From: Conidiobolus incongruus B7586
Taxonomy: Eukaryota; Entomophthoromycota; Entomophthoromycetes; Entomophthorales; Conidiobolaceae
Assembly: GCA_000697335.1 (NCBI GenBank)
Contig: JNEM01009883.1
Location: 1-30,272 of the forward strand
Direction of reading: 5' to 3'
DNA length: 30,272 nucleotides
Shown here: positions 1 through 10,390 of the stretch, in pieces
Layout: every line of letters begins with the position of its first letter
How positions within the stretch are numbered: the first letter of the stretch is position 1
The notes under the pieces: generated by a model
Database searches by the model: none
The model's input: only the letters and a program-made list of their open reading frames with translations
Told to the model about the DNA's origin: nothing
Translations under genes and position numbers: made by a program

Positions 1-1745
1 TATTTGAAAAATTATAAATTAAAAGAATTCCCATTTTTTCAATTTTATGGAAATATTATGGGATAATTTTTTATTTTTATTACTTTGTTTTAGTTAATTT
101 AAAATGAATTAAATATATTAAATACCATGATAATAGATGTTATTTAAAATCTCATTCAAGTATTTATATTTTTTTAAATTTTTTCAATAATTGAAAATAT
201 AATTGTAATTTTGGTGTGACTGGGTAATTACAATCTTATAATAAAAATTGTAATTAAATATTAATTAGCTCAATAGATTCAATGTATAATTGATTAGATA
301 TACCATATTTGATTAAAAATAATATATTTATAGAAGAAAATTTTAAATATAACAATTACCAAAGCACCAATAAATAAAATGACTTGAATAATCATTATTC
401 AATCGATGAATCAAAGTTATAAGAATTATAATATATATTATGTCAAATAAATCAAAGTCATAATAGAATATTTATTTTGAATAATTAATTTATCATCTAA
501 TATAAAGATCGCAATATGTTATTAGTGACCCAATTACTGTTATTTCAAATAATTCTATTAAAATAACATTTCTAAAGCTATTAATTTAATATGTAACATA
601 ACTAATAGTTACACTTTAATATACGAAATTAATAATTTGTTATCATAAATTATTTAGATATTTTCATAATAATAGTAATATAAATTTGAAACTCAATAAA
701 TAATTTAATCATATAATTATACTAATAACGTGATATTTTAGCACATAAACCTTTTTAAATGATAATGCTATTGTGTTGGGATCTAAGATCCTTTTTTCTT
801 AAAAAAAGTGAGGATTCATAAACTATCCAGCAAGGTCTAAAAATCAATTATTCATTTAGCTATATTGTTAAAATATATTGAAAAGAATTAATTAAAGATA
901 TAAACAGTCTGAACTTGTCAAGACTAAGATAATGGTTTTAATATTGACATAATAAACATTATAAAAATTATATCCAAAGTAAATTAAAAAAATTAGTAAG
1001 TTTTAGTTATAACTAAATTATCTTTGCATTTCATCAAACATCATTTTAATGTTTAAATTAGAGTCTATAGTGGTATTTGATGCTAATTAATAAAAATTAC
1101 TGAGATTAATATATATTTTGTAAAAAAAGTTTGAAAAAATTTTAAAATAATGATTTTTTTGGCATGGGATTAATTATATTTACCATTAAACTCGAAGGAT
1201 CAGTCCTTGAAATGTAATAAATACAGTGAAGTTAACATCACTATTAAATTAATTCTACACTACTGTTATCTCTTTCGATTCTCAACTAATCCTTTAATTA
1301 ATCATATGGAAGCGAGTATTGGATAAATTATATTGAAAAATTTTTATTTTTCAACGATAATTTTACCATAAGATTCTTATAACAACCAAACATATTCTCA
1401 TATATCTTTTGAAAATAAAACCTTGCAATATCAAATAAATATTACTAATTCATAAATCTTTTTTTGAATTTTAGATTATTATTGGCTAGTTGTTATTTAT
1501 GAATATTGTATCTAATTATCAATTATATTTTAAAATCATTTCACCTTATATTTCTTTTTGAAATTATTGAATGAATCTGATAAGGAAATTCACAAACTAA
1601 GAAATTTAATGGATGATGTAAAATGAATTAATTGTGACTCAGTTTCTACTTTTTATATAAATCAAACCTTTGGCATGTGTTAATAATTTTTTAATTCATA
1701 TTAATAGTAATAATAATAAAATAATTAATAGCATAATCTTTAACA
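1..1745. other. AT-rich intergenic DNA
   Basis: No convincing coding region, tRNA or other RNA gene was seen on either strand. Frames are broken every few codons and no conserved motif appears. The only local structure is a pair of adjacent inverted repeats at about 779-808 (GGATC-TAA-GATCC followed by a T-run/A-run hairpin). The last few hundred bases should contain the promoter and 5' leader of the ArgJ gene starting at 1746, but no specific element could be assigned. Confidence 0.6.
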
Positions 1746-3068
1746 ATGCTATATCGCCAACTCACTCGCTCATTAAATTTCAAATTATATAGAAACTCTA
1801 TCATGTCTTTTACAACAGTTGTTCAAGCTTCTGATTTGCCAAAAGGTTTCTTGGCTGCTGGTGTCTCTGCAAATATTAAGAAAACTACAGTAAACGACGT
1901 CAGTTTAATTGTGAGTGAAGTCCCTACAGTTGCTGCAGCTGCCGTGTTTACTCAGAACAAATTCTGTGCAGCCCCCGTCATTGTTTGCAAAGAAATCTTA
2001 CAAGCTCACCAACACAAAGGAATTCGAGCTATTGTTGTCAACTCTGGAAGAGCTAATGCCGTCACCGGTGAAGTAGGATTGAAAAATGCTAAAACTATGG
2101 CCGCTTTAACCGATTCTGAACTTAACTTCAGTTCTTCTAATAATGCTCCTTCTACTCTTGTGATGTCCACTGGTGTTATTGGTCATCACCTTCCCATGGA
2201 TAAGATCGAAGCAGGTATCAAATCTGCCGCCAAATTATTGAAAAATACCCCTGAAAGCTGGCTTGCATGTGCTGAAGGATTTATGACCACTGATACTCAA
2301 CCTAAACTTGTAGCTAAGACATTTAGACTTCCTTCTGGAGGAGAATATCGACTTGCTGGTATTTCCAAGGGCGCTGGTATGATTCATCCCAATATGGCTA
2401 CCTTATTGAGTGCTGTTGCAACCGATATCAACATCGCACCCGAATGCTTGAACAAAGCACTTAAATACGCTACAGAACGTTCTTTCAACGCCATCTCTGT
2501 TGATGGTGATACTAGTACCAATGACACCTGTGCTGTCCTTGCAAATGGTCAAGCCAATAACCCTATCATTGTTGAAGAGGGATCTCCTGATTTTAACCAA
2601 TTCCAATCTGATCTCACAGAAATTATGATCCGATTAGCCCAAAAGATTGTCAGAGATGCTGAAGGAGCTACCAAATTTGTCCAAGTTAAGGTGAAGAACG
2701 CTCTTAACTTCCAAGAAGCTAAGACCATTGCTTCATCTATCGTCACCTCTTCCCTCGTTAAAACTGCATTATATGGAAATGACGCCAACTGGGGTCGAGT
2801 TGTATGTGCCATTGGTTACAGCGGTGTCGAAAGTGTCGATCCTTCCAAAGTATCATTGACTATTTACCCTCAGGATAAATCAGCTCCTTTAGAATTATTG
2901 AAGAATGGTGAACCTATTGAAATGGATGAAGAGCGTGCTTTAGAAGTAATGCAACAGGGTGAAATTAATATTGAAGTAGATTTAGGTCTTGGTAAAGAAG
3001 AAGCTACCATGTGGACTTGTGATATGTCTCACGAATACGTCACCATTAACGGTTCATATCGCTCCTAA
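1746..3068 (+). CDS. ARG7: Arginine biosynthesis bifunctional protein ArgJ, mitochondrial (ornithine acetyltransferase / N-acetylglutamate synthase)
   Basis: A single uninterrupted exon encodes 440 residues. The enzyme moves the acetyl group from N-acetylornithine to glutamate, recycling it in the cyclic arginine pathway; in fungi it acts in the mitochondrial matrix. The family's autoproteolysis site is present as KGAGMIHPNMATLL (about 208-221). By homology the precursor cuts itself between Ala218 and Thr219, and the freed Thr is the nucleophile. STGVIG (141-146), VDGDTSTNDT (252-261) and the C-terminal NGSYRS are also typical. The first 20 residues (Arg, Leu and Asn rich, almost no acids) look like a mitochondrial presequence, which supports the first ATG. 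A second in-frame ATG at 1803 (Met20) would give a form without it. It is one of only two intronless genes here. The next gene, LAS1, converges on it. Confidence 0.96.
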   Translation: MLYRQLTRSLNFKLYRNSIMSFTTVVQASDLPKGFLAAGVSANIKKTTVNDVSLIVSEVPTVAAAAVFTQNKFCAAPVIVCKEILQAHQHKGIRAIVVNSGRANAVTGEVGLKNAKTMAALTDSELNFSSSNNAPSTLVMSTGVIGHHLPMDKIEAGIKSAAKLLKNTPESWLACAEGFMTTDTQPKLVAKTFRLPSGGEYRLAGISKGAGMIHPNMATLLSAVATDINIAPECLNKALKYATERSFNAISVDGDTSTNDTCAVLANGQANNPIIVEEGSPDFNQFQSDLTEIMIRLAQKIVRDAEGATKFVQVKVKNALNFQEAKTIASSIVTSSLVKTALYGNDANWGRVVCAIGYSGVESVDPSKVSLTIYPQDKSAPLELLKNGEPIEMDEERALEVMQQGEINIEVDLGLGKEEATMWTCDMSHEYVTINGSYRS

Positions 3069-3525
3069 AATTCTTAGCATTACTAGCTTATCTGAGATAA
3101 AACTCATATTCTTATATATTCAATTTAGATATTTTATCCTTTATAAACTTGATACTACATTTGAAACATATATTTTATACTTTCTGGATGTAATTAGTTT
3201 GTTTATATCCACCAAAATTAATTTGATTTTTAATGAAATTTTGATCTTGGTTCATATGAGAAGTATTGATATAATAAATAGTTTGAGTCATGTAAAAACT
3301 ATTAGTACTCATTGATTTTTATAAATATCATCAAATTGATCATTATATATATCAAACTTGTTTTCATTCAAACAGTAAATCATACCTTGAAAAAAATTAA
3401 ATTTAAAATATATAATTTATTAAATTCTAGAAATTTAAGCTCTATATTGTATTTTATTATTAAAAAAAGTTCTAATTAAAGTCGACAATTTAATGATAAG
3501 ATGATATAAGAATTATAAGAAAAGA
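3069..3525. other. Convergent intergenic spacer between ARG7 and LAS1
   Basis: AT-rich spacer between the stop codons of two converging genes. It should hold both 3' ends. AATAAA-like and T-rich stretches are too common in this background to assign polyadenylation sites. A frame that stays open through 2989-3315 on the plus strand overlaps the ArgJ 3' end in another frame and has no recognisable content. Confidence 0.55.
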
Positions 3526-5519
3526 TTATAATCTTTGGTAAGCTGGAATATAAGGTGGTAAGTTATCATACTCTAAAGGTAGATTCAAATCTGGTAATTG
3601 GTTACTATTAAAGCAACCAAATGGAATACACCTGGTATTATTATCGGAATTAATAGGTGAATCAAGTCCATTTGGAACATTTTGCTAAATCAATTATATG
3701 AGATTTTAGATGATGGTAAAATCTAAATTAAAACCTACCTTCAGTTTTTTGATCATTTTATCGACATCTTGTTTTTCAGATTCTAAATCTAGAGAACGTT
3801 TGGCAGAAGTAGAATCTTGACTTGTCTAAAATATGATGTTACTAAATATGCTTAGAAAAATCAAACAAAATAATTACCGATTGAACAAAATTTTGAATGA
3901 GAGGCAGACAATTCTGAATTTTTGCCTTGATATCTTCGTCACAATTGACCATGTTAGTTAATATTGTGTAAGTACTAAAATAAATGAATAAGTTCTATGC
4001 TTTGAACATATGATATTATATTATTACTATAGATTAGGATTTTCTAAGCATACGGTCTGAACTTCATCCCAATCTACCCCAAAGCCAATCTTCTTTTTCA
4101 CCATTAAATCCCATTTCATTAATTGAACAATCCAAGCAACTATATTTTATTTGATTAATAAAATATGAAATAAATATGAAATAAATAAATTACCATAAGT
4201 AGGAAATCCACTTGAATCAATAGAATTGGATAAGTTAGATGAAGACTAAATCCATATTAAATATTTCAAAAAACAAGTTTTAAAAATATACAATTACATT
4301 AAAATAGCCCAATAATATCATTGAATGTCTGGATAAGGATACTAAAATATACAACTTAATTAATTTTATGTAATTGAATGAAGTAAGTAAATACCTTGAT
4401 CTTTTGTCATTTCTTTAAGCATTGTTTGAACAAGATCATCCATAAAGTTAGGAATGTTAGAATTGAGTTGTAAAAGCAGAGGCTTCCAAATTGCAAGAGC
4501 CTCTATGGACACATCGAGCTCTTCCATAGAATGTCTTTTCCTAAAATATGGTTTAGAACTAACGTACCTTGATAAATATCAAATATTATTACCTCTTTCT
4601 TTGAGGAACTAAAAATCCAGGTTGAAGAAGAATTGAAGTGAGTTGCTCGTAACCAGCTTCATTTTGAATTCGCTTTAATAAATCAGTAATGACGTCCGAT
4701 CCAGGAGTGAAGTCAATGAAAGATTCTTTCAATGTATCAACTTCGATTCCTACATATATATAATTGATTAGAAAGAAAAAAAATTTATGAAATTCGGATA
4801 CCTTTGAGGTATTGTTTTCTGGTAAGTTTATATTTGTTAATGGATTCTATTATCTCCTCATCGGAAATCATATCAGGTTCAGGAATATCCCAATAATTAT
4901 CCCTGAGCCAATCCAAGGCCTAATTAATATTGTAATCAATAAAATCGATAAAAAATGATTCAAATAATATTACTTTGTAGACAGCTTCTTTCAATTGAAG
5001 TAAACTGGGAACGGATTCATGTGTAGCTTGATGTCTTAGATCGACCCACCATAATGGCAAATTCATTTTTTCGGCAATTGTTGAAACTGAAGTCATGTAT
5101 ATTCCTTTTCTTTCCGAGTCTGTTACTCCACTTATAAATCTTCAAATTTAAATTAATTTAACGCTTGGGGTACGAGATATATAAAATAGTTTTACCTAAC
5201 GAAAGCTGTTGAAAACATTAACCTTAATTCCAATTGGGAAAGCTGATATTGGATTGGAATATTTTGGTTAGATAATTCCCTTTCAACCACCTGAACAAGG
5301 TGGGATGTTGCAATTACAGAATGAGGTACTTTGCCTCTGCATAACCAAGCTTTCACCTATGTTTTTAAGTCAGCAAAAACTTTTTATCATAAAAGTAATC
5401 ATTACTCTTTTAACACCCTTTAATCTATTAGGGTGGCCAGGAGGTGAATATAACCATTTGAAAACTGTATTAAATTCATCTTCATTGATCCAAGGGACTA
5501 ATTTAGGTATTTTTTTCAT
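3526..5519 (-). CDS. LAS1: Las1-type pre-rRNA ITS2 endonuclease (HEPN RNase), 12 exons
   Basis: Reconstructed exons (minus strand, 5' to 3'): 5519-5406, 5356-5196, 5139-4974, 4919-4802, 4749-4593, 4540-4395, 4341-4298, 4245-4194, 4139-4028, 3974-3878, 3825-3739, 3684-3526. They sum to 1413 nt and 470 residues with every phase consistent. The N-terminal third is a clear Las1 domain: VPWINEDEF near the start, AWLCRGKVPHSV (about 41-52), and WVDLRHQATHESVPS (about 123-137). The last holds the HEPN catalytic RHxxTH (R127, H128, H132). Las1 with the kinase Grc3 cuts ITS2 at the C2 site during 60S ribosome maturation. The C-terminal half is diverged, with short exons (44 and 52 nt); it ends in a Pro/Tyr-rich tail. 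The ATG at 5519 lies just upstream of the conserved PW motif. Exon edges in the C-terminal half rest on phase and splice consensus. Confidence 0.92.
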
Positions 5520-5920
5520 CAGTGATTATTATATGAATTATTTAATCTAAATTTTTTGTCAATAATATTAAAGTTACATCAATTTATTTGATTATTGAAT
5601 TATTAATTTTTATGGGACGTAATAAAAGGATCGAAATGAATTCAATTTACTTCAAAATACCGGATTAATCCAAAGAATAATAAATAGTATGGTAAATTTA
5701 ATTAAATAATTATGTAAAATAAATGTTTGATAAATTAATTACCAATTAATTACTATAATTTAATCTATTAACCACCTAAAAAATTGAGAATTAATGAATG
5801 ATTTCCCATAACTAAAAATTGATTAGAATATTATAAAACCAATGTAATATTTACATATTCTCAAATTTAATGCTGATAACTCAAAGAATAACTTAATAAA
5901 TATATATTTATAACATTCAA
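5520..5920. promoter_or_regulatory. Probable bidirectional promoter region, LAS1 / pinin
   Basis: About 400 bases separate the divergent start codons of LAS1 (minus) and the pinin-family gene (plus). The sequence is AT-rich and non-coding in every frame. It must carry both promoters, which is inferred from geometry; no individual element could be identified with confidence. Confidence 0.5.
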
Positions 5921-7184
5921 ATGACAAGGTGATTTCAAAATTATTTATGTATATTTGTATTATTGATATTAATTAAATAGTGAATCGTCTAAACATTCTT
6001 CTATTGAAATTAATGAGAAAAATGAAATTTCAGTAAAAGATGTTTCAGATAGAAAAGTAAGACTAATTCTCAATATGTTTTTCAAAATATATAATGATTT
6101 AATATTTAGAGAGGCCCTTCTCCCGAGCCAAAGAGAGCTAGAAAAGAATTGACTAACGATGATCGTAAACGTGGTCAGAGGCTATTTGGTATGCTTTTGG
6201 GTACTTTGAACCAAAGAAAAACCGAAATTCAAAAGAGGAGTGATACTGTAATATAATTATGCTATTTCTTATAAAATATTGTTTTTCATCCATTTATTTG
6301 TTTCAGGATATTAAAAGAGAAGAAATACACAGAAAATTACAGGAAAAACTTGAAGCAGAAAATATGAAAATAGCTGAAGACATGAGGAAAGAAATACAGT
6401 CAAGACAAGAAATGGATGCTCGTAGAAAATTGATTAGCGAACATCTTAGGACCACTACTAGAGTATAATATAATAGTATCTTTAATATTATATCTAGCTT
6501 TACTAATACATTTGCTAGAGAGGCTATAAACGAGAATTAGACTCCAAATTAGTCCACTTCTTAGTTACCCAAGCAGATCCACCTATCTATTACCTCCCAT
6601 ATAAGCTCACCGATCAACAAAAACAAAAAATCCAAGAACAAATAGAAGAATTTGAAAAGAGGGCCGCAAAAGAGATTGAAGAAGAAGAAGAATGGAAACA
6701 ACAAGATAAGAACTATCTTACTAACTTAAATTCAACTCCAAATAGGTCCAATTCAAACGATGAGCCCGCTGAAGACAACGATGATAATGGGCATGCCATA
6801 GAAAAACAATCAGAACTCGTTTCACCAGTTTTAAAGCCTAAAGAAAACGGAAATGAAAATGAATCATCACATATCACCGAAACTGATGTAAAGTCCCCAC
6901 GATCTCCCAGTCCCAAAGAATCCCAGTATAATGCTCCAGCTGAAACAAACACAAAATCAAGATCTCAACGCGTTATTGGTCCAGAAACTCACGCAAAACG
7001 CGAACCTTCCCCCGAAAATGACGGCAGAAATATCATTACAGAACAAGATCATAATGAGGTAAATAATGAAATACTGGAAAATAGTGATTCCTCAAGATCC
7101 AAATCCAACCAATCTAAAGAAATTTCTTCTTCAAACGATAATTGTGCAGACAAAGTACCTTCTAACGAAGGTATTGAAGATTAA
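5921..7184 (+). CDS. PNN: Pinin/SDK/MemA-family splicing-associated protein
   Basis: Exons: 5921-5928, 5981-6056, 6110-6247, 6307-6462, 6519-7184; 1044 nt, 347 residues, all phases consistent. Exon 3 onward carries the pinin/SDK/memA core: RKRGQRLFGMLLGTLNQRK, then a charged helical stretch (REEIHRKLQEKLEAENMK) and KLVHFLVTQADPPIYYLPYK (about 134-153). Pinin-like proteins are nuclear and associate with the exon-junction and ASAP/PSAP splicing complexes. The C-terminal 160 residues are low-complexity Ser/Glu/Asn/Pro with several SP dipeptides, probably disordered. The first exon is only ATGACAAG, joined through a GTGATT donor to TGAATCG. It restores phase exactly but remains an inference; the conserved part from 6110 is secure. 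Intron 4 contains a TACTAATA branch-site match at 6501-6508. It is divergent from LAS1 and convergent with the phosphatase gene. Confidence 0.86.
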
Positions 7185-8130
7185 ACACTACTTACATCGA
7201 ATCATTAATATATTTATTATTCATATCTAACCAAGTTGCTTTGAATCACTCAATATTTAATATTTTTTATTTATATAACATTTAGCTTGTTTTTATTTAG
7301 CTTAAATCAATATTAATCATTTATATTAGTAGTTTAAATTTCAATAATTTTGAAAAATATTGAAATATTATTTGGTTGATATATATATATATATATTTAA
7401 TACATTTTATTTATATTCAATTTTTGATATTATAAGATCATATAAATTAATATTACATATTTATACTAGTTTTACCCACAAAAATCGACATCAAAATAAA
7501 ATTCAAATAGGTATTTAATACAATGGGAATGGATAAATTAAAATATTTTAACGATTACCTTTGCTTCAAATTAATTCCATATGCTTTAATAAATTTCATT
7601 AATTGTCAGACCACTTTTTATAAAAAAAATTAATATTAAAATTATATTGAAATAATTTTAAAGATTAATAATTGAACATGGATACATCAATATTAGATTT
7701 ATTTAAGAAAAAGTTGATAATATGAAAAGTAAAATGTGTCATATTTACCCAAATTTATCATATAATATTGGAAATAAGAAAATTTGATCAAAGATGGAAA
7801 AGGAATTATAAATAAACTAATGTCAATTTGAAGATGGATATAATCTATATGTTAAAAATGTCAATTATACAACATCCAATGTTTGAATATTTATAATATT
7901 TCTATAATTTATACTTGATTTATTAAAAATAATTAAAAATAGACTCCAAAAGGTTTGATCAAAAAATGAATATTTCATCATTTGAAAAATATAACAGATT
8001 AAGGTTGGCATATAGATCAAAATTAGAGTACTATCGAAAAATGCCTTCAATAATATACAATAATTTAGAGATATGTGTTGAAAAGCAAAGTATATACTTG
8101 AGTGGTAGACATTATATCAAATTGATAGCA
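7185..8130. other. AT-rich convergent intergenic region
   Basis: About 950 bases between the stop codons of pinin (plus) and the 5-phosphatase (minus). It contains an (AT)n run at 7379-7397. A 61-codon minus-strand frame at 7865-8050 has no recognisable motif and a composition like the surrounding non-coding DNA, so it is not called. No RNA gene was seen. Confidence 0.55.
7379..7397. repeat. (AT)n microsatellite
   Basis: An uninterrupted run of about nine AT dinucleotides in the convergent spacer downstream of pinin. Confidence 0.9.
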
Positions 8131-9393
8131 CTATGATCTAAAGTTAAATAAAGTTGTAATGGAGTAGACAACGAGAGCAGCTGGCATTATATACCAATAT
8201 CTCATTGCAGTTAACCCAGCACCAGCACCGGCACCGGCAACTGTGCCAACCATTTGCTTCCATTCCCTATAAGGGTCTAGCTCAAATTGAAATATAGGAT
8301 TTGTATGAGACGAGCTTATTAAATCGATTGCAAAGCGACAATAAACTGGTCTATGATCAGAAAGCTGGATGGATTGAATTGACTGGTAATCTTTGAAGTG
8401 CAATGGATGGTAAGGAACGTCATTGTCAGTTTTCATTTCCTCAGCTAGCTCATCATTTGGAGGGCGAACTGCAACCAATACCCTATCACACCATGATGGA
8501 GTCCTCGAATAGTCCAGTTGATTACTATTCAGCAAGTATTTGTAAGTGGGTGGGAAGGTGATTGTGGCTTCCCTAAACCAACCTAAAAATGGTAGTGTAG
8601 TTCGATGTTGATGTAGTTGATCATTTTCTTCATTATACTGGATGGGCTCTTCTAGAGGGATGTAGTCAAGAGGATGTCCCTCAATTATTTCATGCTCTTC
8701 AGCAGCGTTAACACGATAGTTCAGGTCACCAAGAATGATTACACTATCGTGATCGGATAACATCATCTTTTCCATATCTGGATGAGAGAATTCTAAACGT
8801 TTAGCAAAGTCCATGAGTTGAAAATTGCGCATTGAACTATCTGTTCTATTTGCATCCAGGTGAGCACATATGAAATTTATAAAATATTCTGATCTTTCTT
8901 CAGTGCTTGAATTGGGTTGGTTGTCAAGTGAATTTAACTTCATGCGTATGCTAACACTGATAGCACCCTTATTTCCCGTCCAAAATATACCACTTCCCAA
9001 TCCTACAGGAAGGACAGAAATTATATCCTTTGTGATGGTTTTATCTCTAGAAAATATAAACAATGCATTCGAACCGAACCCTGTACCACTTAAAAGGGTA
9101 TAATCAGTATTAATATCATTTTGGCTTTCACTGGAGAGTGTTTCAGTAAAAGAATTGATCTTTTGTTGAATTGCTATACCTACTTCTTGTACGTATTTTT
9201 GATTTCCACCAAGTAGAGCATCCCTCAACCCTAAAAATTCTTCATAACCAATAGCAATTAAATCGGGTAAGTCATCTAAATTAAAGTTTAGAAACTGAGG
9301 CTCTATCCATGAATAAAGCTCTTTAGGATGAGTTTGCTCTTTATGAACGTTGAAAGTACAAGCAATAATATTTAACTGGCTATTTATTTTCAT
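8131..9393 (-). CDS. Tail-anchored inositol-polyphosphate / phosphoinositide 5-phosphatase (Inp54-like)
   Basis: Intronless, 420 residues. It belongs to the endonuclease/exonuclease/phosphatase fold and has all diagnostic 5-phosphatase motifs in order: TFNVH (13-17), the acidic residue in IGYEEF (about 48-53), WTGNKG (138-143), CAHLDA (176-181), GDLNYR (222-227), FPPTYK (280-285), PSWCDRVL (299-306) and SDHRPV (345-350). These form the Mg2+ and phosphate site that removes the 5-phosphate from PI(4,5)P2 or related inositol phosphates. A glycine/alanine-rich linker (about 383-396) is followed by one hydrophobic segment (about 397-417) and only three further residues. This is the layout of a C-terminal tail anchor, as in the yeast ER enzyme Inp54. 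There is no SAC, Rho-GAP or CAAX feature. Orthology to INP54 is inferred from architecture and length. Confidence 0.9.
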   Translation of the reverse strand: MKINSQLNIIACTFNVHKEQTHPKELYSWIEPQFLNFNLDDLPDLIAIGYEEFLGLRDALLGGNQKYVQEVGIAIQQKINSFTETLSSESQNDINTDYTLLSGTGFGSNALFIFSRDKTITKDIISVLPVGLGSGIFWTGNKGAISVSIRMKLNSLDNQPNSSTEERSEYFINFICAHLDANRTDSSMRNFQLMDFAKRLEFSHPDMEKMMLSDHDSVIILGDLNYRVNAAEEHEIIEGHPLDYIPLEEPIQYNEENDQLHQHRTTLPFLGWFREATITFPPTYKYLLNSNQLDYSRTPSWCDRVLVAVRPPNDELAEEMKTDNDVPYHPLHFKDYQSIQSIQLSDHRPVYCRFAIDLISSSHTNPIFQFELDPYREWKQMVGTVAGAGAGAGLTAMRYWYIMPAALVVYSITTLFNFRS

Positions 9394-10034
9394 ATTATTA
9401 AATTAATCGAGTGATAGAGATGGCATTGATGATGAATGTTAATTTATATTGTGAAATGGTTTGATGATTTAATTATTACCAATTTAAGTGACTTTTTAGT
9501 TTGAAGTTATGAGTATTTAATATTTTCCTGTGTATTAGTTTTGATTGGACTATTTAATTCTATTTTAATAAAGTTTTACTATCAAAATTGTTCTACAAAT
9601 TTTATCTATTTTCTCAATTTTAATGGTAAAATCGGCAGATGTATAACTATTATGAAATTTAAATCTATTAAAATAATACCTATACCTTAAAATTCCAATA
9701 AATACTGAAAATTTGGAAATACCCTATTGTCTAAATAAAACTTTCAATCTTATACAAATTTTAATATTTGTTATTTTTTGAACTTGATTGTAAAATTATT
9801 TCGAAATAAGATTCTCTATTTAATCATTTGAAATTAGAGAGGCAAAGAACTAAAATTTTAAAATCATCATAGTATTCAATTTCGATAAACTATTGTTAAA
9901 TTAGACTATATATAATTTTATATAATAAAATTCATTATACTTATATGATATAATTTATATGTGATTATCAGGATTATTCTTATATATTTAATATTTATTA
10001 GGAAATCGAAAGATCTATCTTTAATTTTAAATTT
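9394..10034. other. AT-rich upstream region of the 5-phosphatase gene
   Basis: Presumably contains the phosphatase promoter reading leftward. No coding frame, RNA gene or repeat was recognised. Confidence 0.5.
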
Positions 10035-10390
10035 ATTGAAAATATTGTCGCGGATCAGGAGGCCCGCTTACCATTCAACTTAAACCATCCGACATTATTC
10101 CGAATATAACCCACACACAAATATCATGCAGAGTCCCAATACGATGTGAAATTCCGGACAACAACTACAAACGGTGTTTCAACACATTGGCCAAGGACTG
10201 ATAGCATTTTAAAATCGCCACTGACCACATATTTGCTCAAGGATCATTTCAATCAGGGCTAAGTCCTACATCTTGATATTTTAATAAAGCCCTTTAAAGT
10301 ATTCCATTAGCCATCTTTGCTCCGTTTTATCGAATTTACTTGGTCAGTGTTGCAAGGCTACTATCCAGTAGACTTGCGATATCAAATTGA
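10035..10390. other. GC-richer, coding-like island of unknown origin
   Basis: This block is clearly richer in G and C than the DNA on both sides. Several frames stay open for 45-50 codons, for example a plus-strand stretch around 10045-10195 and an overlapping one from about 10104 to 10259. None contains a domain I recognise and none has a convincing start or splice sites. It could be a remnant of a host gene, a fragment of a mobile element, or an unrecognised structured RNA. The right part runs into a short hAT-like terminus (CAGTGTTGCAA at 10345). Confidence 0.4.

Noticed and set aside
5305-5550. 81-codon plus-strand frame across the LAS1 5' end
   Set aside because: It is antisense to LAS1 exons 1-2, which are clearly conserved.
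7865-8050. 61-codon minus-strand open frame, hydrophobic
   Set aside because: Composition matches AT-rich non-coding DNA, no motif, no splice or promoter context; it lies in a convergent spacer.
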